5,792 bases of DNA from Magnetovibrio sp. (GTDB lineage Bacteria; Pseudomonadota; Alphaproteobacteria; Rhodospirillales_A; JABHCV01). The position numbers were made by a program, and so were the translations under genes. The notes beneath the pieces were generated by a model that had not been told where the DNA came from, did no database searches, and was given only the letters and a program-made list of their open reading frames with translations. Where the stretch lies: positions 49,195-54,986 of the forward strand of contig PBDF01000002.1 of the NCBI GenBank assembly GCA_002717285.1. Direction: 5' to 3'. Every line of letters starts with the position of its first letter. Positions within the stretch are counted from its first letter, which is position 1. Below, piece by piece: positions 1-4,630 of this stretch.

Positions 1-192
1 ATAAAGGACATTTTCTAAGGTTTTCGCAAGCACCGTATTTTTTATAGCAAATAGTTCGTACTTTCCACTTAGCAGGCCATCTCGTATGCTTTAAAAAATT
101 GTAATAATGTGCTCTTCTTTCAGTACAAATTATAAGTAGAGTAATCATAATCAAATAATTGTTCATATTCTGTGACAAAGGAAATTCAGTAG
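1..192. other. AT-rich leader upstream of the deacetylase gene
   Basis: No frame in this stretch is open for long on either strand, and I recognise no RNA gene. The only clear signal is AAAGGAA at 177-183, nine bases before the ATG at 193, a good ribosome binding site for the deacetylase. The stretch is rich in A and T and presumably contains the promoter, but no convincing pair of -35 and -10 boxes stands out. Whether the previous gene belongs to the same operon cannot be seen. Confidence 0.5.
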
Positions 193-1020
193 ATGAAGTC
201 AATACGAACTTATGCGGAATTTACTAGTCACTTTGGAAATACTAGTCGACTACGTACCATTTTTCGCGATGCTGCAATTCTGGCGCTATCTGTTGGGAGA
301 AATATAAGCAGTTCATCAAATTGGATACGTTTTCCTTATTATCACCACGTTTTTGATGATGAGCGTTATGGCTTTACTCGTCAACTAAACTATTTACGTG
401 ATTTTGGTGAATTTATCTCTCTTGATGATGTAGTCGGTTTGCTAAACTCTGGTGGAAAAATAGACGGGCGTTATTTTTGTGTAACTTTTGACGATGGGTT
501 CAAAAATTGCCACACTAACGCAGTTCCAATCCTGATAGACAATGGAGCCAATGCAGTTTTTTTTATTGCCACCGGTTACATAGATACTGACCTAGAAAAT
601 GATAAGGAAAAATTGTTTAATTTTTTTGATTATGGGAAGATCTTGATAGAGTTTCTTAGCTGGCAGAATTGTCGTGATATGGCTGAAGCGGGTATGACTA
701 TTGGTTCGCATACTGTTAATCACGCCCGTCTAGCTAAACTAGATGAAAAAGAGGTTGCTCATGAGCTGACTACGTCCAAAGAGATGATTGAAAATAACGT
801 GGGTCAAGTGTGTAATCATTTTTGCATTCCTTTTGGTATTCCAAATCGTGACTACAAAGTTGAGCGTGATCTCAAACTCGTTCGTGCATCAGGATACAAG
901 TCCATGTTAACTACGCAGCGTGGAGCCACACATATGGGGGCGTCCCCATACCAATTATGTCGGGACCACATACTTGCCAATTGGTGTAATTATCAACTTC
1001 GTTATTTCCTAAGTTTATAA
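193..1020 (+). CDS. NodB-type polysaccharide deacetylase
   Basis: This 275-residue protein is a carbohydrate esterase family 4 (NodB homology) deacetylase, which removes N- or O-acetyl groups from polysaccharides with a divalent metal. The metal-site motif 1 is TFDDG at residues 98-102, with the catalytic base and metal aspartates at 100-101. Motif 2 is SHTVNH at 172-177, giving the metal histidines H173 and H177. Motif 3 appears as the IPFG at 212-215. An HH pair at 51-52 sits near the start of the domain, as in related exopolysaccharide deacetylases. There is no evident signal peptide, so it probably works in the cytoplasm or at the membrane during glycan assembly. The ATG is preceded by AAAGGAA at nine bases. 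The acyltransferase gene begins 10 bp downstream, so the two are likely co-transcribed and modify the same surface glycan. The substrate is unknown; the family call is firm. Confidence 0.87.
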   Translation: MKSIRTYAEFTSHFGNTSRLRTIFRDAAILALSVGRNISSSSNWIRFPYYHHVFDDERYGFTRQLNYLRDFGEFISLDDVVGLLNSGGKIDGRYFCVTFDDGFKNCHTNAVPILIDNGANAVFFIATGYIDTDLENDKEKLFNFFDYGKILIEFLSWQNCRDMAEAGMTIGSHTVNHARLAKLDEKEVAHELTTSKEMIENNVGQVCNHFCIPFGIPNRDYKVERDLKLVRASGYKSMLTTQRGATHMGASPYQLCRDHILANWCNYQLRYFLSL

Positions 1021-1030
1021 GTATTTAAGT

Positions 1031-2173
1031 ATGTCTGATGCTACCATCGAAAGCTGTATTCTCCGTAGGGTTGAATTTAAAGACTCCGAAAGGGTAACGG
1101 AATTGCTACGCAATCTAGGTCTGGTTTTGCCGGAAGGCCAAAAAGAAATACATAAGCATTGGCAAAGACTCTGGATAGATAATCCAGCACTGCAAATTAA
1201 GGGTGCCTCTCCAGCTCGTGGCTGGGTTCTTGAAAATGCAGAACGTATGGTCGGGTTCTTTGGTAATATTCCATTATTATATGATTATGGAGGTAGGCCA
1301 ATTATTGTTGCTGATGCAAGTCAGTGGGGGGTTGAAAAAAATTACCGAAGTGAAACATCGCGCCTAGCTAAAGCCTATTTCACCCAAAAAAATGTAGCAC
1401 TTCTGTTAGTGACTACCGGTATAAAGCCAACAGGACGCATTTTCTTACGCTATGGCGGTCGTCCTGTGCCACAGCTCGGTTGTGACCAAGTTTTACTGTG
1501 GGTTCTTAATCCTCACGGGTTTATGCGTGCTGGCCTAACTAAAAAAGGGATTAATGAAAAAATCGCTGCTGTGGTTTCCTCAACCTGCGCACCAGTAATA
1601 CGAGCTGGAATTATGATCAGCAACCATAGCCCTTCGGGCATTGCAGAAAATATTGATCAAATCAAGGTTCATCAAATTGAGGATGAATTTGATGGGCTAT
1701 GGTTGCGCAAGCGTGACGAAGTTGACTGTCTTATGGCGAATAGGACAAGTGAGTGCCTTAGATGGCACTTTGGCACAAAAAGTATGATGCAACGTACACA
1801 CCTACTTGTATGCAGGAAGCAAAAAGAATTGGTAGGATATGCTGCAATTATGCGAGAGGATGCTCCAAATATTGGACTAAAGCGACTTAAAATAATAGAT
1901 CTTTTTGTAGCCAATAATAACGAGGAAGTAATTGATCGTTTGATTGCAGCGGCTTTTGAATTAGCGCAGTCCGACGGTTGCGATGTCTTGGAGCTGATTG
2001 GCTTGCCTAGTGCTTTGCGTGATTATATCATCTCTCGTCACAACCCATGTAGAAGGAAGCTGGAGACGTGGCCAGCTTTTTATAAAGTTATGCAAGATGA
2101 TTTAAAAGCTCCGTTAAAAAGCGAAAATGCTTGGTATATGACTGGATATGATGGAGATACGGCACTTTTTTAA
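1031..2173 (+). CDS. GNAT-like acyltransferase, probably glycan-modifying
   Basis: This 380-residue protein looks like a GNAT-fold N-acyltransferase, possibly two fold repeats in tandem. The first half runs from an N-terminal LRRVEFKDSERVTELL segment (11-26) through GWVLENAERMVGFFGNIP (64-81) to a WGVEKNYRSETSRLAKAYF segment (99-117). The last segment resembles the 'V.p.yRg.gig..L' acyl-CoA pyrophosphate-binding loop of GNAT proteins. The second half repeats the pattern with LLVCRKQKELVGYAAI (258-273) and a helix near 297-316. The C-terminus WYMTGYDGDTALF (368-380) is of the kind I associate with acyltransferases in exopolysaccharide clusters. There are no membrane segments or signal peptide. 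The start has no clear Shine-Dalgarno site but lies only 10 bp after the deacetylase stop, so reinitiation from that gene is plausible. By context it may acylate a sugar that the deacetylase has exposed; that is inference. The exact acyl donor and acceptor are unknown. Confidence 0.65.
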   Translation: MSDATIESCILRRVEFKDSERVTELLRNLGLVLPEGQKEIHKHWQRLWIDNPALQIKGASPARGWVLENAERMVGFFGNIPLLYDYGGRPIIVADASQWGVEKNYRSETSRLAKAYFTQKNVALLLVTTGIKPTGRIFLRYGGRPVPQLGCDQVLLWVLNPHGFMRAGLTKKGINEKIAAVVSSTCAPVIRAGIMISNHSPSGIAENIDQIKVHQIEDEFDGLWLRKRDEVDCLMANRTSECLRWHFGTKSMMQRTHLLVCRKQKELVGYAAIMREDAPNIGLKRLKIIDLFVANNNEEVIDRLIAAAFELAQSDGCDVLELIGLPSALRDYIISRHNPCRRKLETWPAFYKVMQDDLKAPLKSENAWYMTGYDGDTALF

Positions 2174-2276
2174 AATTGTCCATTATCTTGCGTTTCTAAC
2201 TAGTTATGCATAAATAATATTTTCTATCTATCCCAGTTTAGCTAATAACTAACTAGTATCAATAATGGAAATAAAG
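2174..2276. promoter_or_regulatory. Intergenic region before the channel gene, with TAACTAGT repeats
   Basis: This AT-rich gap separates the glycan genes from the channel. It contains TAACTAGT twice, at 2197-2204 and 2250-2257, 53 bp apart (about five helical turns). The first copy sits in a perfect 10-base palindrome TAACTAGTTA (2197-2206). A TGCATAAATAAT segment follows the first copy at 2207-2218 and could act as a -10 region. No strong terminator follows the acyltransferase gene. The repeats could be a regulator site for the channel, but in such AT-rich DNA they may be chance. Confidence 0.25.
2267..2270 (+). promoter_or_regulatory. Ribosome binding site deciding the channel start (GGAA)
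   Basis: GGAA ends six bases before the ATG at 2277, a normal spacing. The alternative ATG at 2265 has only TAACTAGTATCAATA in front of it, with no purine-rich site. The downstream ATG is therefore the better start, although it shortens the protein by just four residues. Confidence 0.45.
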
Positions 2277-3077
2277 ATGTTTGCCAAATCAGGTCTTTTC
2301 GTTGAAGGACAAAAATTTCAAAATGTAATTACAATTTTGATTGTACTCAATGCTATTGCGCTGGGCCTAGAAACAAATCCGAATATTATGAATCAATTTG
2401 GGAAGGAACTGCATTTTTTTGATAACATTGTGTTAGCAATTTTTGGAGTTGAAATTGCAATTAAGCTATTACACCGACGTCTAGATTTTTTTAAAAGAGG
2501 TTGGAATATCTTTGATTTTATCATTGTTAGTTTTGCATTAATACCAAGTTCGGGACCGTTAGAGGTTTTACGCACTCTCAGAATCTTCCGAGCTATGCGC
2601 TTACTGTCAGTTGTCCCTTCGATGAGAAAAGTCATTCAAGCCCTGTTTTTGGCCATTCCGGGTATTTTTTCTGTTGGCTCAATTATATTGTTAATCTTCT
2701 ATGTGTCTTCCGTTCTAACAACAAACTTCTTTGGGACTGAATTTGACGAGTGGTTTGGTAGTATTGGCCGCTCTATGTATTCACTTTTTCAGATTATGAC
2801 TCTTGAAAGTTGGTCTATGGGAATAGTGCGTCCTGTGATGGAGGTTTACCCATGGTCTTGGATCTTCTTTGTTGTCTTTATTTTGATTACTAGTTTTGCT
2901 GTTTTAAATTTATTTATTGGTATTATTGTTGATGCTATGCAACAGCAGAGCTTTACAGAGAAAGTTTCAAACCGTGAAGAGGTTGCTATAACGCAGTCAA
3001 AAGCCACAGAGACCCACCATGAAATAATTGCACTCCGCCAAGAGGTGCGCGAGCTCAAAGAGTTGCTTCTTCGCTAG
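2277..3077 (+). CDS. Bacterial voltage-gated sodium channel (NavBac family)
   Basis: This is a single-domain, six-helix inner-membrane channel that would assemble as a tetramer and pass sodium on depolarisation. Numbering is from the ATG at 2265 (270 residues); I prefer the ATG at 2277, which has the only ribosome site and gives 266 residues. S1 spans about 20-36, S2 about 50-68 with E63, and S3 about 79-93 with WNIFD (80-84). S4 carries R103, R106, R109 and R112 at every third position. The S4-S5 linker has PSMRK (118-122), and S5 is about 133-152. The pore filter TLESWSM (179-185) matches the sodium-selective NavBac consensus, and S6 runs about 196-223 ending IIVDAM. The tail ends in a heptad-like EIIALRQEVRELKELLLR (253-270), the usual tetramer-forming coiled coil. 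The filter glutamate argues for sodium rather than calcium. It appears to be a stand-alone gene with no functional partner nearby. Confidence 0.93.
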   Translation: MFAKSGLFVEGQKFQNVITILIVLNAIALGLETNPNIMNQFGKELHFFDNIVLAIFGVEIAIKLLHRRLDFFKRGWNIFDFIIVSFALIPSSGPLEVLRTLRIFRAMRLLSVVPSMRKVIQALFLAIPGIFSVGSIILLIFYVSSVLTTNFFGTEFDEWFGSIGRSMYSLFQIMTLESWSMGIVRPVMEVYPWSWIFFVVFILITSFAVLNLFIGIIVDAMQQQSFTEKVSNREEVAITQSKATETHHEIIALRQEVRELKELLLR

Positions 3078-3351
3078 CGGAGGGACAATAAAAGATTATA
3101 CAGGAAATAAAGAAGTATCCCTTCGAAAGAGGCAATTTAGGTGTGGTTTAAAAAAGTACACCAATGACTAAATTTGTTTAAATTTAATACCTTTTATATA
3201 AATTATTCATATGCACGAGCAAGGTCTTGTGCCTCTTTAATTTAAGAGGGGGTCTTTCTGTATATTTTGTCACTAACTTAGACAAACAATTTGTAGGCTT
3301 AATTTATTAGGAGACCCATTAAGTCAAGAGAGTTCCGTAGGGTTTTTAGGG
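3078..3351. other. Non-coding gap between the channel and the small minus-strand gene
   Basis: No convincing gene lies here in any frame. The stretch is AT-rich and contains several weak inverted repeats: GGTGT/ACACC around 3140-3165, the two hairpins listed separately at 3213-3249, and GGGTCT (3250-3255) with its exact complement AGACCC at 3312-3317. The last pair would enclose about 56 bases if transcribed. A small structured RNA is possible but not supported by anything stronger. The region also receives the 3' ends of two converging transcription units, the channel (plus) and the small genes (minus). Confidence 0.4.
3213..3249. terminator. Tandem hairpins, possible shared terminator
   Basis: Two adjoining stem-loops are visible. 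GCACGAG (3213-3219) pairs with CTTGTGC (3226-3232) around a six-base loop, with one G-T pair. CCTCTT (3232-3237) pairs with AAGAGG (3244-3249) around TAATTT. On the plus strand the second stem is followed by GGGTCTTTCTGTATATTTT, which is T-rich but not a clean U-tract. They lie 135 bp after the channel gene and about 100 bp after the small minus-strand gene, so they could end transcription from either side. Confidence 0.3.
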
Positions 3352-3561
3352 TCAGACTCCCTTTATCTCAGGTTTGTCATCACTCTTTCTAGGTTCACAA
3401 CTTGTACTCATTGAGATCACAGGTAAAGAGAACCGAAACGTATTTGCAGACTTCGTACACTCTTCGAGGTTCTCTTGAGGAATCCTCAACTCAAAAGTTT
3501 TCTGTTCCTTTCCGATCTTTTGTGATCCCATCGTAATCAAAACAACTAGCATATATTTCAT
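3352..3561 (-). CDS. Small unrecognised protein, 69 residues
   Basis: I do not recognise this protein with certainty. It begins MKYMLVVLITMG, a short hydrophobic start, followed by a charged and polar body. It has two cysteines, at 35 (LEECTKSA) and 55 (STSCEPRK), which might form a disulfide if exported; the hydrophobic segment is too short to be a confident signal peptide. The start is well supported: GGAGGG sits nine bases before the ATG, and the ATG overlaps the stop of the upstream small gene as TAATG, a standard coupled arrangement. A longer frame from a TTG at 3615 exists but lacks this support. The general look (MKYMLVV start, a mid-protein EC pair, CEPR near the end) resembles short hypothetical proteins of marine alphaproteobacteria, but that is an impression. 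Function is unknown. Confidence 0.6.
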   Translation of the reverse strand: MKYMLVVLITMGSQKIGKEQKTFELRIPQENLEECTKSANTFRFSLPVISMSTSCEPRKSDDKPEIKGV

Positions 3562-3740
3562 TATTCGGTTCCCTCCACGGAATCGAACCAATCTATGTAT
3601 CCGATCATTTCCCAAACCTTATTGAAGGATATACTTGTCTCTTTGACTTTTTTCCGAACATGACCTGTAATCTCAGGCCTACCCAAGAATCTGCCAATGA
3701 ACTGGTTTGGGTTGTAGCATGTCTTAGCGTACACAGCCAA
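3561..3740 (-). CDS. Small unrecognised protein, about 59 residues, with duplicated N-terminal half
   Basis: The frame is open on the minus strand from 3749, just after tandem TAA TGA stops, to a TAA at 3561-3563. No ATG is near the beginning, so I propose the TTG at 3738-3740; a GTG at 3732-3734 is the alternative. Numbered from the TTG, the N-terminal part contains VYAKTCYNPNQFIGRF, followed by LGRPEITGHVRKKVKE and an ending NKVWEMIGYIDWFDSVEGTE. The composition is that of a real soluble protein, with balanced charge and several aromatics near the end. The best evidence is comparison with the repeat copy at 3847-3915: of the differences in the shared coding part, seven are silent third-position changes, and the others include conservative I/M and R/K. 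Its stop overlaps the next start as TAATG. No domain is recognised. The missing ATG and the in-frame stops just upstream leave open a decayed 5' end. Confidence 0.5.
   Translation of the reverse strand: MAVYAKTCYNPNQFIGRFLGRPEITGHVRKKVKETSISFNKVWEMIGYIDWFDSVEGTE
3571..3576 (-). promoter_or_regulatory. Strong ribosome binding site GGAGGG
   Basis: Read on the minus strand, GGAGGG lies nine bases before the ATG at 3561. It fixes the start of the 69-residue protein. It lies inside the last codons of the upstream small gene, so translation of the two is likely coupled. Confidence 0.65.
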
Positions 3741-3780
3741 ACATGAAATTCATTAAGTTACTGTTTTATATTGGATTATT
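3679..3780. repeat. Direct repeat, copy 1 (102 bp)
   Basis: This segment matches 3854-3955 at a constant offset of 175 bp without gaps, with 14 mismatches by hand count (about 86% identity). It is best between 3700 and 3780, with seven mismatches in 81. On the minus strand it covers the leader and the first half of the small gene ending at 3561. On its right, at about 3790, it runs into a remnant of tRNA-Ser. Confidence 0.85.
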
Positions 3781-3789
3781 ATTGAAGAA

Positions 3790-3810
3790 ATGGCGGAAGG
3801 AGAGTCCGCC
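3790..3810 (-). pseudogene. Remnant of a second tRNA-Ser
   Basis: ATGGCGGAAGGAGAG at 3790-3804 matches the 3' end of the intact tRNA-Ser (plus-strand 3986-4000) with one mismatch. It is followed at once by TCCGC, which matches the other end of the acceptor stem (4074-4078). A few bases later GCAAGGTT (3816-3823) copies the flank of the intact tRNA (4077-4084). The body of the tRNA is missing, so only acceptor-end sequence survives; GGCGGA/TCCGCC can still pair. It cannot make a functional tRNA. I infer a duplicated tRNA-Ser with an internal deletion. A chance hairpin is the alternative. Confidence 0.5.
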
Positions 3811-3846
3811 TTAAAGCAAGGTTTTCTGCGGCTATTGCGCCATTAT

Positions 3847-3915
3847 TCAAATTCTACCCTCAAATTTACCCATAAACTGATTTGGATTGTAGCATGTCTC
3901 AGCGTATACAGCCAA
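3847..3915 (-). pseudogene. Truncated second copy of the small repeated gene
   Basis: On the minus strand this reads as about 22 residues from the matching TTG (3913-3915) to a TGA at 3847-3849, including VYAETCYNPNQFMGKF. It parallels the N-terminal half of the protein encoded at 3561-3740, with K/E, I/M, R/K and L/E replacements plus several silent changes. It then loses similarity after the GR dipeptide and stops. It lies directly downstream of the intact tRNA-Ser. It is either a broken paralogue or, less likely, a real very short peptide gene. Confidence 0.45.
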
Positions 3916-3955
3916 ACATGAAATTCATTAAGCCACTGTTTTATATAGGATTATT
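3854..3955. repeat. Direct repeat, copy 2 (102 bp)
   Basis: This is the partner of 3679-3780, ungapped. After 3955 the two copies diverge for 15-35 bases before each reaches tRNA-Ser sequence: the intact gene here, the remnant in the other copy. The shared order of repeat, tRNA end and GCAAGGTT flank suggests that a larger unit was duplicated. Confidence 0.85.
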
Positions 3956-3986
3956 GGACACTGGCGGACATCAGCAGACTAAGGTA

Positions 3987-4076
3987 TGGCGGAGGGAGAG
4001 GGATTCGAACCCTCGATACGGTTTCCCGCATACACGCTTTCCAAGCGTGCGCCTTCAGCCACTCGGCCACCCCTCC
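3987..4076 (-). tRNA. tRNA-Ser (anticodon GGA)
   Basis: The minus strand reads as a 90-base class II tRNA with an encoded CCA (plus-strand TGG at 3987-3989). The acceptor stem is GGAGGGG with TCCCTCC, the last pair being G-T, and the discriminator is G. The anticodon loop TTGGAAA is closed by CACGC/GCGTG, and the anticodon GGA (4040-4042) reads UCC and UCU. A long variable arm, ATGCGG/CCGTAT around GAAA, identifies it as a serine tRNA, and the T arm is GAGGG TTCGAAT CCCTC. All arms are intact. It lies beside the 102-bp repeats and is divergent from the membrane-protein gene at 4136. Confidence 0.97.
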
Positions 4077-4086
4077 GCAAGGTTCT

Positions 4087-4114
4087 TTAATAATTTTAAA
4101 TAATTGTCATACAA
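4087..4114 (-). promoter_or_regulatory. Possible promoter of tRNA-Ser
   Basis: On the minus strand TTGTAT (4109-4114) and TATTAA (4087-4092) are separated by 16 bases and lie just upstream of the tRNA. Both are imperfect sigma-70 boxes in very AT-rich DNA, so this is only a candidate. The same 59-bp gap must also serve the divergent gene at 4136. Confidence 0.3.
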
Positions 4115-4135
4115 GTAAAAATAAACAAGGCAAAG

Positions 4136-4630
4136 GTGGTGCGCAACGGCTATTATGTTTTTATGCGATTGTTGTTTTATATAGGCGTGATCTTAACTGT
4201 TTGTGCTTTCATTTTAGCTGCTGCCGAAGCCGCTTGGTATGGCATGCCTGGATCAACTCGTAGCATAATCGTATCTGCATATGACTTATGGTATACACTA
4301 TCTCCCAGTAGCCTTATTATTTTAGAAATCAGGGTGGAGCGCATTCTTGGCTCTTGGGTGTGGGATCCAATAATACTGACAATCCTTAAATTACCAGCCT
4401 GGCTGATTTTTGGTGCTCCAGGCGTGATCTTGTTGACAATATTTAGGCCAAATCGAGATCCAAAATCAATCGATGATATGGCAAAAGTTATGGAGTCCTT
4501 TGAGCTTTATGATCATCTCACAAAACTGGCAAAGGAGGAGAACCCTCCTGGGGAAGAACACGGGCCTCAAGACTTGTTAACAGAAATACCTTTTAGTGAC
4601 GAATTGGATGATGAAAAAAAAAGACCCTAA
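4136..4630 (+). CDS. Conserved-looking hypothetical membrane protein with two helices
   Basis: This is a 164-residue protein if started at the GTG at 4136, which has AAGG five bases upstream. An ATG at 4163 would give 155 residues starting [11 protein letters not shown]; it lacks a ribosome site but puts the first membrane helix at the very N-terminus. Helix 1 spans about 12-30 and helix 2 about 84-104 ([20 protein letters not shown]), followed by the basic RPNRD, which suggests a cytoplasmic tail. Between them lie [10 protein letters not shown] (51-60) and [10 protein letters not shown] (73-82), the type of conserved block seen in uncharacterised inner-membrane proteins of Rhodospirillales-like bacteria, as I recall them. 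The C-terminal 60 residues are acidic and proline-rich and look disordered. It ends with a four-base tail-to-tail overlap with lepA. Function is unknown. Confidence 0.72.
   Translation: MVRNGYYVFMRLLFYIGVILTVCAFILAAAEAAWYGMPGSTRSIIVSAYDLWYTLSPSSLIILEIRVERILGSWVWDPIILTILKLPAWLIFGAPGVILLTIFRPNRDPKSIDDMAKVMESFELYDHLTKLAKEENPPGEEHGPQDLLTEIPFSDELDDEKKRP

Noticed and set aside
1672..1914. Minus-strand 80-codon frame inside the acyltransferase gene
   Set aside because: It is a shadow of the plus-strand gene, with serine/arginine-rich composition and no ribosome site.
2393..2635. Minus-strand 80-codon frame inside the channel gene
   Set aside because: It is antisense to the S2-S4 coding region of a clearly real gene and has no recognisable content.
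2846..3058. Minus-strand 70-codon frame inside the channel gene
   Set aside because: It is antisense to the pore and coiled-coil coding region, a shadow frame.
3205..3240. Minus-strand peptide tail KEAQDLARAYE before a TAA, resembling the end of a protein
   Set aside because: The frame is closed by a stop only two codons earlier, so at most it is a tiny gene fragment; it coincides with the hairpins.
3575..3600. GGTTCGATTCC on the minus strand, resembling a tRNA T-arm
   Set aside because: No matching acceptor, anticodon or D arms surround it, and the bases are explained by the end of the small gene and the ribosome site.
3562..3615. N-terminal extension of the 69-residue small protein back to a TTG at 3615
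   Set aside because: It overlaps the end of the upstream small gene in another frame and ignores the strong GGAGGG site that fits the ATG at 3561.
3679..3955. The two 102-bp repeats as a CRISPR array or a short insertion sequence
   Set aside because: There are only two copies, too long and too diverged for CRISPR repeats, with no terminal inverted repeats, target duplications or transposase.
3882..4103. Plus-strand 73-codon open frame containing RERDSNPRYGFPH
   Set aside because: It runs antisense through the tRNA-Ser gene. This peptide type is a well-known false translation of the strand opposite tRNA-Ser. No ribosome site is present.
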